From positions 1 to 64,000 of the forward strand of contig CANMBS010000016.1 in assembly GCA_947496145.1 (NCBI GenBank): a stretch of 64,000 nucleotides of DNA, given 5' to 3'. Source of the DNA: an uncultured Pseudovibrio sp. (lineage in GTDB: Bacteria > Pseudomonadota > Alphaproteobacteria > Rhizobiales > Stappiaceae). The notes under the pieces were generated by a model that saw only the letters and a list, made by a program, of their open reading frames with translations, was not told where the DNA came from and ran no database searches. This document shows, one piece after another, positions 1 through 8,484 of this stretch. The stretch's first letter is position 1, and every line of letters begins with the position of its first letter. The position numbers were made by a program, and so were the translations under genes.

Positions 1-264
1 CGCCAAGATAATCTCCTCAAAAACTACCTTGAATCACAAATTTACGGATTGTGAAACCTGTTTGTAAACAGGACCTAGAAACGCTCTTCGAGTTCAAAGG
101 AACGCCGCTCAATAACCTTGTCCAACAAAAGTCCTTTATCTTCAGAGACAGTTCCAGCAGATATGCTTCAAACGCAGCAAATTCACTAAGCTTTGTATTA
201 CCTGCAAACTATGATGGGCTTTATCTTTTGCCACGGACGTGTGTTCGCAAATAAAAACAGGCTT
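1..264. other. Window edge, no supported gene
   Basis: This stretch holds only a 67-codon open frame (51-254, GTG start) with no recognisable domain, no clear ribosome-binding site and stops close upstream in the same frame. I do not call it a gene. The stop codon of the next gene (minus strand) lies at 265-267. Confidence 0.5.
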
Positions 265-960
265 CTATCGGCGTCGCACGTCGACCTCAAACAGCCGCTC
301 AAACTCCTGTAGTCCTTCGCGTGAGAACCTCACCACGCGCGTATTTTGATCGCGTTTCGCCCAGTTGAGGGTTTCGAAGTGGGACAGGAGAGCGCGGCCC
401 AGACTTCCGGCAAGGTGGGAGCGGCGTTCGCTCCAGTCGAGACATTCACGACAAAGCGGGGTCTTCTTTGCTTGCAGGGAATCTAAGTCGATGCCAAGGG
501 TGGTTATGAAATGGGTGCCCTTGTCTGTAAGGATGAGGTCTTCACCTTGTAACTTAATGTGATTTTGGGCCATGAGGGCGTCGAACATTTGTGTGCCCAT
601 GTCGCCTGCAAGGTGGTTGTAACACACACGGGCCTTGCGCAGGGCAGCGTCTTTGGGGCCGGTGCGTTTGCGCAGATGTCCGGCTCCGGCTGCTAAGCCC
701 ATCAAAGCTTCCAGAGCGTGGGCAACATCCTCATTTGCCAGTGAGAAGTATTTGTGGCGACCTTGCTTGCGCGGGCGCAGCAGACCGCCGCCCTCCAGCT
801 TTGACAGGTGCGAACTGGCTGTCTGGATGGTGATACCTGCTTCTTCAGCGAGTTCGCTCACGGTGAGGGCTTTGCCGCTCATGAGGGCCGTGAGCATGTT
901 TGCCCGGGCCGGGTCGCCAATGAGCGCTGCAATCCGGGCAATGTCTGGTCCTTCTTTCAT
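265..960 (-). CDS. ArsR-family winged-helix transcriptional regulator
   Basis: A 231-residue cytoplasmic DNA-binding protein. Residues about 5-85 form an ArsR-type winged helix, with the recognition region around residues 35-56 (VSELAEEAGITIQTASSHL) followed by a wing with the run RPRKQGRHKYF. The C-terminal half is longer than in small SmtB/ArsR sensors and has C113, C170, C173 (CREC) and H182, which could bind metal or sense redox state, but that is a guess. The gene is divergent from an EamA exporter 88 bases away. A perfect inverted repeat (963-978) sits directly before the start codon, which suggests autorepression and control of the exporter. The inducer is unknown. Confidence 0.85.
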   Translation of the reverse strand: MKEGPDIARIAALIGDPARANMLTALMSGKALTVSELAEEAGITIQTASSHLSKLEGGGLLRPRKQGRHKYFSLANEDVAHALEALMGLAAGAGHLRKRTGPKDAALRKARVCYNHLAGDMGTQMFDALMAQNHIKLQGEDLILTDKGTHFITTLGIDLDSLQAKKTPLCRECLDWSERRSHLAGSLGRALLSHFETLNWAKRDQNTRVVRFSREGLQEFERLFEVDVRRR

Positions 961-962
961 AG

Positions 963-978
963 TTCGATGTTAATCGAA
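963..978. promoter_or_regulatory. Inverted repeat, probable ArsR-regulator operator
   Basis: TTCGAT-GTTA-ATCGAA is a perfect 6-base-arm inverted repeat that ends 2 bases before the start codon of the ArsR-family gene, covering its ribosome-binding region, and lies in the shared promoter with the EamA gene. The position is what one expects of an autoregulatory operator. Confidence 0.5.
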
Positions 979-1048
979 GCATTGATCCTTTGCAACCGTA
1001 TAGGTTTTCCCTTAGTCTACCTGTTTTAAGCTGAAAGAAATTTGCTCC

Positions 1049-1966
1049 ATGAAACCTGTAAATTTGAAAGTGGAACTGCTCTTGCTGGCAGTGCTTGCCC
1101 TGCTCTGGGGCACGTCCTATCTGTTTATCAAGGTTGCCGTTGAAGACTTCCCTCCGCTTACGCTGATTGCCCTTCGGGTTTGGGGGGCTTGTCTCTTTCT
1201 GCTTGTGGTTATGCGGTTGAGGTCTGAGCAGTTACCGCGTGACTTAAAAACATGGCGCATGCTGCTGGTGCAGGCGTTTTTGAACAGCATTGGCGCGTGG
1301 ACTGTTCTGGCATGGGGTCAGCAGTTTGTGGACTCGGGTCTTGCGAGTGTTCTGAACTCCACCTCACCTGTTTTTATTTTTCTCATTACTGCCCTGATCA
1401 CTCGTCATGAGGCTGTCCCCCTTCGCAAATTTTTCGGTGCACTCTTCGGGATTCTTGGCGTTGTCCTGATTGTTGGCGTGGATGCACTGGCGGGGTTGGG
1501 TGATCAGGTTGCAGGCCAGCTTGCCTGCCTGCTGGGCGCTGTTCTTTATGCGGGAGCTGCAATTTATGGAAAGCGCTTTCACCATATCAGCGCACTTGCA
1601 ACAGCGACTGGAACGATGATCTGGGCCAGCGTGGTACTGGGGCCTCTTGCCCTGATCGTGGATCACCCGTGGACGTTACGCCCCAGCGCAGAGGCGATTT
1701 ATTCGGTGATGGCGTTGTCTGTTGTGTGCACGGGGGTGGCGCTGCTGGTTTACTTCCGGCTCATGAGGACCCTTGGGTCCATGGGCGTTGCCAGCCAGAG
1801 TTATCTTCGTGCCGGTGTTGGGGTGGCATTTGGAATTGTGTTTTTAGGGGAGACACTCAGCCTCCCCATTGCACTGGGTGTGCTCGCCGCTGTCATAGGC
1901 GTGGCGTTCATCAACTGGCCTGCTGGCAAGGGCATCGGGCGTAATCGCGCCGGGGCCTTTCGCTAA
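1049..1966 (+). CDS. EamA/DMT-family membrane exporter
   Basis: A 305-residue inner-membrane protein with about ten hydrophobic segments arranged as two EamA repeats, the normal size for the drug/metabolite transporter superfamily. The first repeat opens with the typical LLAVLALLWGTSYLFIKVAVEDFPP-like pattern (split here: LLWGTSYLF then PPLTLIALR), and the second contains the usual SVVCTGVALLVYF region. The substrate cannot be read from the sequence. It is divergently transcribed from the ArsR-family regulator, which probably controls it. Its TAA stop lies inside a repeat element that begins at 1963. The ribosome-binding site (GAAAGAAA) is weak. Confidence 0.88.
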   Translation: MKPVNLKVELLLLAVLALLWGTSYLFIKVAVEDFPPLTLIALRVWGACLFLLVVMRLRSEQLPRDLKTWRMLLVQAFLNSIGAWTVLAWGQQFVDSGLASVLNSTSPVFIFLITALITRHEAVPLRKFFGALFGILGVVLIVGVDALAGLGDQVAGQLACLLGAVLYAGAAIYGKRFHHISALATATGTMIWASVVLGPLALIVDHPWTLRPSAEAIYSVMALSVVCTGVALLVYFRLMRTLGSMGVASQSYLRAGVGVAFGIVFLGETLSLPIALGVLAAVIGVAFINWPAGKGIGRNRAGAFR

Positions 1967-2067
1967 AGCAGTTCGCGTTTAAGCTGAAACGCTTGATCTG
2001 CTTTAGCTTTTGTTTTTGCGTATCTTTATCTGAAAACCGGTGTCCACTTTTCAAAGATACGCTTTAG
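1963..2067. repeat. 105-base double-hairpin repeat, copy 1 of 3
   Basis: The element has two hairpins in tandem. The first is bounded by CTAAAGCAG and CTGCTTTAG with inner arms GCGTTT/AAACGC. The second is bounded by GCGTATCTTT and AAAGATACGC. Near-identical copies lie at 10790-10894 and 57675-57778. Here it sits between convergent genes and supplies the TAA stops of both. It resembles the dispersed intergenic palindromic repeats common in Hyphomicrobiales genomes. It may also act as a two-way terminator. Confidence 0.85.
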
Positions 2068-2714
2068 GCAGGTCTTACTAATGCGTTGCGCTTTGCTTCG
2101 ACAATTTCCCGGCAGCAGCAGCCTTCGAGATGGTCGTTGACCATGCCCATGGCTTGCATGAAGGCGTAGACGGTGGTGGGGCCGACAAAAGACCAGCCGC
2201 GCTTTTTCAGGTCTTTGGAAATGGCAGTGGAAATTTCCGTTTTGCCCAACGGACGCAGGTTAGCGTAATCGCAGACTTGCGGTCGCTGATCCGGCCCCGG
2301 TTCCCACTTCCAGAAATAGGCTGCAAGCGAGCCGAATTCCTCGCGCATTTCCAAAGCACGGTTGGCATTGTTGATGGTGGACTTGATCTTACCACGGTGG
2401 CGGATGATGCCTGCATCCTGAACAAGGCGCTCAATGTCGTTCTGGGTGAACTTGGCAGTTTTTTCAAAATCAAACCCGGCAAAGGCAGCGCGGAAGTTTT
2501 CGCGCTTGCGCAAAATCGTGATCCAGGACAGGCCGGACTGGAAACCTTCGAGGCAGATTTTTTCGAAAAGACGGATATCGTCTGTAACCGGATGGCCCCA
2601 TTCATCATCATGATAGGCTTGATAGAACGGATCGCCCCCATGCCACCAGCAGCGGTCCTTGCCGTCTTCGCCGCGGATTAGCCCTTCCGCTATTGGGGTT
2701 TCATTCTGGTCCAT
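2064..2714 (-). CDS. tag: DNA-3-methyladenine glycosylase I
   Basis: Cytoplasmic base-excision repair enzyme that removes 3-methyladenine from alkylated DNA. The 216-residue product (from the start MDQNETP) has the family's helix-hairpin-helix glycosylase fold. The zinc-binding set seen in E. coli Tag is present: C22 and H35 (YHDDEWG), then the late pair H and C in NDHLEGCCC. The catalytic-pocket Glu is in CLEGFQSGLSW (E56). An in-frame start 31 codons upstream exists, but the family length and the AAGGCAGGG sequence before the ATG at 2714 favour this one. Its stop codon comes from the repeat at 1963-2067. It follows the CheZ-like gene after about 115 bases on the same strand. Confidence 0.93.
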   Translation of the reverse strand: MDQNETPIAEGLIRGEDGKDRCWWHGGDPFYQAYHDDEWGHPVTDDIRLFEKICLEGFQSGLSWITILRKRENFRAAFAGFDFEKTAKFTQNDIERLVQDAGIIRHRGKIKSTINNANRALEMREEFGSLAAYFWKWEPGPDQRPQVCDYANLRPLGKTEISTAISKDLKKRGWSFVGPTTVYAFMQAMGMVNDHLEGCCCREIVEAKRNALVRPA

Positions 2715-2828
2715 GGCCCTGCCTTTTTCAGCTGTAGAATGTGATGCATGCAAATGTTTATGATATGTTCTCATATAAAGCATTGGCTTGCTGAAATAGC
2801 AAGCCATCTGCGACCTGTTTTGATCAGA

Positions 2829-3578
2829 TCAGTCGAACAGTGCGTCGATATCGTCCTGTGTGACGGTACCAGCTTCCACATCCAGAGCCGGGCCGTGCAG
2901 AAGTGATGCGTCATCTACTTCTTTTTGCAGGGCAATGCGGTCGCTGATTTCCTTAAAGCTTTCGATGCCGCCCCAGATCTCGATCATACGGATGATACGC
3001 TCTTCCACGAAGGAAAGAGTGTTGACCACTTTGCTGATGCGCTGGCCGGTGAGATCCTGAAAGTTACAGGCTTCAAAAATGGATACGACCTGATCATGAA
3101 TATCTGTGACCAGTCCCTCATGCTCAGTTGGCACCATAGGCAGCACCGTCGCGGCGCTCTGGTCGATCAGCTCAGCAGCAGAGAGAATCTGCTCGGTTGC
3201 ACCTTCGGTGCCGGACACAATTGCCCCCAGCTCCAGCGTTACCCGGCCACGTTCATCATTATCAACGCTGGCTTTGCTGTGAAGGGCTGCAATTTCAGTT
3301 TTGGTTTCGGCGATAGCTTCGTAAATAGCATCCAGCTCGCGTTTGAGCTTCGCCGCCTCCCCAATTTCCTCACGCAGTTCTTCAGCAACCCGTCTGGAAA
3401 GGTCTTCCGGGTCGGTCCCCGGAGAGCTTAACATTTCTTTCAGGCTGGCGATCTCTTCCATAACCTGCTGGTGGCGCACCTGTTCATAATGCTCCTGAAC
3501 TGGCTCATGCATATCAACATGTGCACCACGGCCCCCAAAATGAGCCTCAGCACGAAAGGTTTTTCTCACAACTGACAT
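2829..3578 (-). CDS. CheZ-like protein phosphatase
   Basis: Probable phosphatase for a CheY-type receiver. The 249-residue protein has the CheZ layout: a long helical coiled region, then the conserved core FQDLTGQR that carries the catalytic Gln, then a linker and a C-terminal acidic tail (DDIDALFD) that in CheZ docks onto CheY. Most alphaproteobacteria use competing CheYs instead, although divergent CheZ-like proteins are known in the class. No other chemotaxis gene lies nearby. I chose the ATG at 3578 (MSVVRKTF); a GTG at 3608 would add ten residues. Alanine- and glutamate-rich helices at residues 40-110 match the hairpin part of CheZ. Confidence 0.75.
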   Translation of the reverse strand: MSVVRKTFRAEAHFGGRGAHVDMHEPVQEHYEQVRHQQVMEEIASLKEMLSSPGTDPEDLSRRVAEELREEIGEAAKLKRELDAIYEAIAETKTEIAALHSKASVDNDERGRVTLELGAIVSGTEGATEQILSAAELIDQSAATVLPMVPTEHEGLVTDIHDQVVSIFEACNFQDLTGQRISKVVNTLSFVEERIIRMIEIWGGIESFKEISDRIALQKEVDDASLLHGPALDVEAGTVTQDDIDALFD

Positions 3579-3608
3579 CCCAACCCCGAACTTATGAAGT
3601 ACAATCAC

Positions 3609-4132
3609 TTCACGTTTTGAGCATTAAGCGGTTCATCTCATCCTTGCCGAATGCTCTGGTTATTTACATTTTGGCACCACTGCGAAAATCAGTTCTCCCG
3701 ACACCTGAGATTCTGCTCTTCGAAAAATGCCCTACGCGAAACCCGCCCCGTTTGCTTGTGTTTCGCTTTCAACTATTTGCTTTTGTGACCTATGACAGAA
3801 CTGGCACAAGCTCTATTATAAACACCCTAACCATCCGATATTAAACAGTAATTTCAATAGGAGCAATACTCATACATATATACGTAAATCTAAACGATTC
3901 GTGTTCCTGCGCCTCTTCGTCACCATATACTTCTTATAGTGTTAATTATTACCTTAGATTTCTCATTAATTAGCATTATCGAGAAGCCTTGCCGATCAAT
4001 TACCATCAATCATTGGTTAACCAAGGTTGAAACTGACATATGTAACATTGCTAATTTTAACTAATACGAGATTTGCAGCTCTTAGGTTCGCTGACATGCA
4101 TTGTCTTGCGGGCGAGAATTAAGGGGCTGAGA
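3609..4132. other. Long AT-rich intergenic region with promoter-like palindrome
   Basis: No gene is supported here. It separates two divergent genes, the CheZ-like gene and the L,D-transpeptidase gene. It holds a perfect 12-base palindrome TTGGTTAACCAA at 4013-4024, about 110 bases before the transpeptidase start, and many TTAA words. I could not identify a regulator. Confidence 0.4.
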
Positions 4133-4843
4133 ATGTTTCGGGCATTGGCAAAAAGCAGATCAAACTGGCTTTTCACGCTCTTGAGCGTTGGTGGGCTGAC
4201 ATGTGTTTTAAGCACCTCAGTCTATGCGGAATACAAACCGAGGGCCTCTGCCCCGCCGCTTGTGCTTAGCCCGGATGTTGCTGACCCATGGGTGATGCAG
4301 ATTCCACGATCTCAGGCGAAGGCTGTACAAAGGCTCAAGCGGTCTGCAAAGCAACGCAAGCCGCGCCGCACAACCTCCAATCGGTATAGTCGCCGAATTC
4401 CAAAGCAATTCCTGCCAGCTACGGTGAGTTACAGTACCTCCTATGCGCCCGGCACGGTGATCATTGATACAGCCTCACGCTATCTGTACCTTGTGCAAGG
4501 CAGCGGCAAAGCGCGCCGTTATGGTGTTGGTGTAGGCCGTCCCGGATTTGAGTGGGCTGGCATGCACAAAGTCACCCGAAAACGCGAATGGCCAGACTGG
4601 CGACCGCCTGCGGAAATGCTGAAGCGTCAACCCAACCTGCCCCGCTACATGCCGGGTGGACCGCGCAATCCGCTGGGTGCGCGTGCGCTGTATCTTGGCT
4701 CCACACTCTACCGCATCCATGGGTCCAACGAGCCATGGACCATCGGACAGGCTGTCTCTTCGGGTTGCATACGAATGAGAAATGAAGACGTTGCGGAACT
4801 CTACAGTATGGTGCCAATTGGTGCTAAGGTCTATGTGCGCTAA
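4133..4843 (+). CDS. L,D-transpeptidase (YkuD domain), periplasmic
   Basis: Peptidoglycan enzyme that forms 3-3 cross-links or attaches proteins to the wall. The 236-residue product starts with a signal peptide (residues 1-32, positive MFRALAKSRSN, hydrophobic core, VYA cleavage site). A basic linker of about 60 residues rich in Arg and Lys follows, then a YkuD domain from about residue 105 to the end. The active-site elements are visible: HGSNEPW, and the nucleophile Cys in SSGCIRM. The ATG at 4133 is preceded by AAGGGG at 4121-4126. An upstream in-frame start at 4073 is less likely because it would bury the signal peptide. Confidence 0.9.
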   Translation: MFRALAKSRSNWLFTLLSVGGLTCVLSTSVYAEYKPRASAPPLVLSPDVADPWVMQIPRSQAKAVQRLKRSAKQRKPRRTTSNRYSRRIPKQFLPATVSYSTSYAPGTVIIDTASRYLYLVQGSGKARRYGVGVGRPGFEWAGMHKVTRKREWPDWRPPAEMLKRQPNLPRYMPGGPRNPLGARALYLGSTLYRIHGSNEPWTIGQAVSSGCIRMRNEDVAELYSMVPIGAKVYVR

Positions 4844-5145
4844 TCTCAATTCCACTAAAATGAGATGGGATATAACAGCTTAGTCTTTAGTTACCCTCTC
4901 CTGATTATCCTTAGGTCGAATTTCAGATACTCTGACAGACTTATTGGTGGTGACTGATTGCAATCTGTCTCTCCCCAACTTACCATAGGGTAATAACCAG
5001 AGACTGCTTACCTATTATTTTAAAGGTAAGGCGCAAAAATCTGGATTCGTTTTCAGGCTGCAACCTGGAGAATGTGCCGTCATTACCCATTTTATTGAGG
5101 GCTAATGCCCCAGACCACTCCTGTGTGTATTGGGGAGCATTGAGC
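4844..5145. other. Intergenic region with small hairpins
   Basis: No gene is supported. Two short inverted repeats are visible: TTACC/GGTAA around 4979-4993 and CTTACC/GGTAAG at 5007-5030. Neither has a U-tract. They may be parts of the promoter or leader of the next gene. Confidence 0.35.
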
Positions 5146-5913
5146 ATGACTGAGAAGGATACGAGGCAGGTTTGTGACCGGGAAGAGGTTTTAGAAAGCC
5201 TCGCTGCGATCCTCGCTTACCCCGGCTTTCGTCGCAGTCCGAAACTAACGAATTTGCTGACTTTTCTGGTAAAACACAAGCTTGAGGGTCAGGACGGCGA
5301 GTTAAAAGAGCACATTATTGCTCAAAAAATCTTCAATCTGCCTAAGGACTTTAATCCTCGCGAAAACCCGATTGTCCGGGTTAACATTTCACGTCTGAGG
5401 GCGCTTTTGCGTACCTTTCACGAGAACAACCCAACAGCGCATTCTGTTCAGATCAAATTGCCGGATGTGGGATATACTCCACTTTTCGAGCGGTGGCAGC
5501 CCGGCGTAAACCAAAACAAAGTAACCGCTCCCGTTGCTTCCTCCCCACCTCAAGAGCATGCTCTCGGCACAACGCTTAATGAGGAAGATGTGGAGAGGCT
5601 TCAGGCAATTTTTGCTGCATATGTGAAGCAAAACGACAGGCCAGTTAATCGTTACACGTTCTGCGCAGTTTTGCTGGGTGTCTTTGCAAGTGTGCTTAGT
5701 TTGCTGCTGTTCGCTCATGAGGCTGGATTTCATCTTGCCGGGAATGTGAGCAAGCAGATTTCGATTTCTTCCCAGCCTCTGATAAGTGGTGCGAATGCTG
5801 CTGATACGGGCCGCAGCGACTTGCAACTATTAACGCCCACCCGCAAACAAGAGTCTGAGAAAAAAACTGAGCAGCTAACGTCCTGCGCATTGGCAAACAA
5901 GGCTGCTGAGTAA
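5146..5913 (+). CDS. Membrane-anchored winged-helix protein, function unknown
   Basis: A 255-residue protein. Residues about 10-115 match the winged-helix-like N-terminal domain that in many alphaproteobacteria precedes TPR or cyclase modules (features: ILAYPGFRRSPKLTNLLTFL, LKEHIIAQKIF, FNPRENPIVRVNISRLR, LPDVGYTPLF). A linker leads to one membrane segment near residues 173-194 (CAVLLGVFASVLSLLLF), then about 60 Ser/Thr-rich residues that would be periplasmic. The layout recalls ToxR/CadC one-component regulators, but binding to DNA is inferred. It lacks the usual C-terminal effector repeats. The ATG at 5146 has GGGGAGC upstream; an earlier in-frame start at 5074 is less likely. It ends 21 bases from convergent glcF. 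Confidence 0.65.
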   Translation: MTEKDTRQVCDREEVLESLAAILAYPGFRRSPKLTNLLTFLVKHKLEGQDGELKEHIIAQKIFNLPKDFNPRENPIVRVNISRLRALLRTFHENNPTAHSVQIKLPDVGYTPLFERWQPGVNQNKVTAPVASSPPQEHALGTTLNEEDVERLQAIFAAYVKQNDRPVNRYTFCAVLLGVFASVLSLLLFAHEAGFHLAGNVSKQISISSQPLISGANAADTGRSDLQLLTPTRKQESEKKTEQLTSCALANKAAE

Positions 5914-5934
5914 TTCTTTTGACAGTAGTCTGGA

Positions 5935-7242
5935 TCAGCTTTGCAGCTTTTCCGGTTTTGGTCCGCCATAAGCCCAGTCCAGCAGTTCAATGCTGTGTAT
6001 GACCGGAAGCTGTGTTCCGCCTGAGATCTGAGTAATGCAACCGATGTTTCCGGTTGCCACAAGGTCTGAGCTGGTTGCTTCCAGATGGCCGACTTTCCGA
6101 TCCCGCAGTCTGGTTGCTATATCAGGTTGCATAATGTTGTAGGTCCCTGCGGAGCCGCAGCAAAGATGGCCTTCCTGAGGTTCTTTGACGGTGAAGCCTG
6201 CATTTTGCAGAAGCTTTTTGGGTTGCCACGTGATCTTTTGGCCGTGCTGCATGGAACAGGCTGAGTGATAGGCAACCGTCAGATCCTCCTGAAGCTGTGG
6301 CTCACCAAGGTCCTGCCCAATCAGAAACTCGACGATGTCTTTTGAAAGAACTGAGATCTGCTCTGCTTTTTTTGCGTATTGCGGATCCTCTCTGAGCATG
6401 AAGCCATAATCTTTGATGGTGGTTCCGCAGCCAGATGCAGTTATGATAATTGCATCCAGACCCTCGCCTTCTTTCTCTCTCATCCACGCATCAATGTTGT
6501 TTTTCGCCTGAGCATGAGAGGTTGCTTCATTGCCCATGTGATGCACGAGGGCACCGCAACACCCTTCATCTTTCGGGAAAACAACTTCATAGCCAAGGCG
6601 GGTGAGCAAACGGGTGGTTGCATCATTGATGGAAGGTGCCAGAACGCTTTGTGCGCACCCCTTTAAGATGGCGACCCGGCCTTTCTTTGGTGCGGCTGGC
6701 GCAATGTTATGCTGCCCGGCAAATTGAGAAGGTAGCGGTGCTTTTCCTGGTGCCAAAGCCAACATGGCGCCCATTTTAGCAAGCAGGCCGCCGCATCTTT
6801 TTAAAAGACCTGCCAGCGGGCGGGCATAGAAGGCCGCTGCTATGGCAAGGCGGAAACGCCCCGGTTCAGGCAGGATTGCTTCGAGCGTGGCGCGGAGCAG
6901 ACGGTCCTGAAGCGGGCGTTTATAGGTACGCTCAATATGCGCACGGGCATGGTCAACCAGATGCATGTAGTGAACACCTGAAGGACAGGTCGTCATGCAA
7001 GACAGGCAGGTGAGGCAGCGATCAATATGCTTGACTGTTCTGGCATCTGCTGGCCGGTCATTTTCCAGCATATCCTTAATCAGATAGATGCGCCCGCGCG
7101 GACTGTCCAGTTCATCGCCCAGTAAGGCGAAGGTTGGGCATGTGGCCGTACAGAAACCGCAGTGCACACATTTGCGCAGGATTTTTTCTGAGATAGCTGT
7201 GGCGTTGTCTTTGAGTTGCTCTGGCGTGAAGTTGGTTTGCAT
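5935..7242 (-). CDS. glcF: Glycolate oxidase iron-sulfur subunit
   Basis: Electron-transfer subunit of the membrane-associated glycolate oxidase (glycolate to glyoxylate). The 435-residue product has two [4Fe-4S] ferredoxin motifs near the N terminus, CVHCGFCTATCP and CLTCLSCMTTCP, followed by two CCG domains: the first around GCAQ...DEGCCGALVHH, the second around HSACSMQHG...LCCGSAGTYN. Order and length fit GlcF. It is the last gene of glcD-glcE-glcF, 3 bases after glcE, so it is probably translationally linked. The regulator glcC is not in the window. Confidence 0.95.
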   Translation of the reverse strand: MQTNFTPEQLKDNATAISEKILRKCVHCGFCTATCPTFALLGDELDSPRGRIYLIKDMLENDRPADARTVKHIDRCLTCLSCMTTCPSGVHYMHLVDHARAHIERTYKRPLQDRLLRATLEAILPEPGRFRLAIAAAFYARPLAGLLKRCGGLLAKMGAMLALAPGKAPLPSQFAGQHNIAPAAPKKGRVAILKGCAQSVLAPSINDATTRLLTRLGYEVVFPKDEGCCGALVHHMGNEATSHAQAKNNIDAWMREKEGEGLDAIIITASGCGTTIKDYGFMLREDPQYAKKAEQISVLSKDIVEFLIGQDLGEPQLQEDLTVAYHSACSMQHGQKITWQPKKLLQNAGFTVKEPQEGHLCCGSAGTYNIMQPDIATRLRDRKVGHLEATSSDLVATGNIGCITQISGGTQLPVIHSIELLDWAYGGPKPEKLQS

Positions 7243-7245
7243 GAA

Positions 7246-8445
7246 CTAGATACTCGCGTACATACGGCCCGGATTGAGGACACTGTGAGGGTCGAACTGA
7301 GCTTTCAGACGCTTTGTCAGGTGGAGCAATGTGTCTGGCAAGGGCTGGAAGAGTTCCACACTCGCCCGCAGCTCAGGACTGGCACGCAGGAGCATGGCAT
7401 GCCCACCGCCGTTTTCTGCAATGATACGCCTTAAAGGAACATCGTGGGGTTCATCACCTTGCATTTCCACCCAGACCAGACCACCACCCCAATCTTGCAT
7501 GTATTTGATCGCAAATCTCTTTTCCAACTCTGCAACCACCTGTTGCCCAGCGGTTGGGCTGACTGAAATTTTCCAGAGGGGTTTTGTGCTGCCTGCAAAC
7601 GGGAGCAAGTCCCGCAAGTCTCCCCAGGTTTTGCGAGAGGCTTGCCCCTCAATCAGCTCCTGCGAGGTAAACTTCTTCAGGACACCGCGCAGTTTCTCCA
7701 ACCGATAATCAATTGAGGCGGGAATACCTTCCAGCCTTAGCAGGACCATTGAAAACTCCTGGGAGAGCAGGCAGAAGCCCTTTGGCAGGTATGCTGCGGA
7801 TGAAACTTCTGCTGAAGATCCCATAGCCTCTGTCATGGCCTGAGTTGCTTGTGTTGGGTTTAGTCCCAAAAGTACACAGGTGCATTCTTTGGCTGCGCGC
7901 GGAAGAACTTTAAGAGAAAAACTTGTTGCGACAGAAAGTGTCCCCCACGACGAGCAAAAGCCACGGGACAGGTCGTAACCAGTTACGTTTTTTACAACCC
8001 GGCCCCCGGCTTTGAAGATTTCTCCGCGACCGGAAACAGCTTCCAGCCCAAGCACATGATCACGGGCTGCTCCGGCTTTTAACCGGCGTGGGCCAGACAG
8101 GTTGGTTGCGAGAACACCGCCGATCGTGCCCGCAGTTTCTGAGGTTCCCAGCACGGCACTCAGGTTGGCAGGTTCAAAAGGCAGTTCCTGATTGTGATCC
8201 TTTAACAGCTTTTGCACCTCTTCCAGCGAAGTGCCAGCCTTTACAGTCAGGACAAGTTCTGCCGGTTGATAGTCAACAATACCGGATATCCCGTCAGTGC
8301 GCAGTGTGTGTGCGGACTGGACCTGCCTGCCCCAGGTGCGTTTGGTGCCGCTTCCAATCACTTCCAGTGGTGTGCGCTCTGCGGCAGCCCATTTGACAAC
8401 GGCCTCCAGCTCCTGCGCTGTTGTTGGGTGGAAACCCTCTCCCAT
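7246..8445 (-). CDS. glcE: Glycolate oxidase FAD-binding subunit
   Basis: Second flavoprotein-type subunit of glycolate oxidase. The 399-residue product carries an FAD-binding PCMH/VAO-type domain in its first half (GSGTKRTWGR, later TIGGVLATNLSGPRRL and KNVTGYDLSRGFCSSWGTL) and the short C-terminal HSVLNPGRMY typical of the family. It lies 39 bases after glcD and 3 bases before glcF. The three subunits act together; GlcE is needed for activity in E. coli. Confidence 0.94.
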   Translation of the reverse strand: MGEGFHPTTAQELEAVVKWAAAERTPLEVIGSGTKRTWGRQVQSAHTLRTDGISGIVDYQPAELVLTVKAGTSLEEVQKLLKDHNQELPFEPANLSAVLGTSETAGTIGGVLATNLSGPRRLKAGAARDHVLGLEAVSGRGEIFKAGGRVVKNVTGYDLSRGFCSSWGTLSVATSFSLKVLPRAAKECTCVLLGLNPTQATQAMTEAMGSSAEVSSAAYLPKGFCLLSQEFSMVLLRLEGIPASIDYRLEKLRGVLKKFTSQELIEGQASRKTWGDLRDLLPFAGSTKPLWKISVSPTAGQQVVAELEKRFAIKYMQDWGGGLVWVEMQGDEPHDVPLRRIIAENGGGHAMLLRASPELRASVELFQPLPDTLLHLTKRLKAQFDPHSVLNPGRMYASI

Positions 8446-8484
8446 GGTTTCTTCCTGTTCTGTCTTTTCGTTTTCTGGCGTGGC

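Noticed and set aside
51-254. 67-codon open frame at the left edge
   Set aside because: GTG start with no ribosome-binding site, no recognisable domain, stops just upstream in frame; most likely chance.
3609-4132. CtrA sites suggested by TTAA words
   Set aside because: No pair has the proper TTAA-N7-TTAA spacing, and TTAA words are common in AT-rich DNA.
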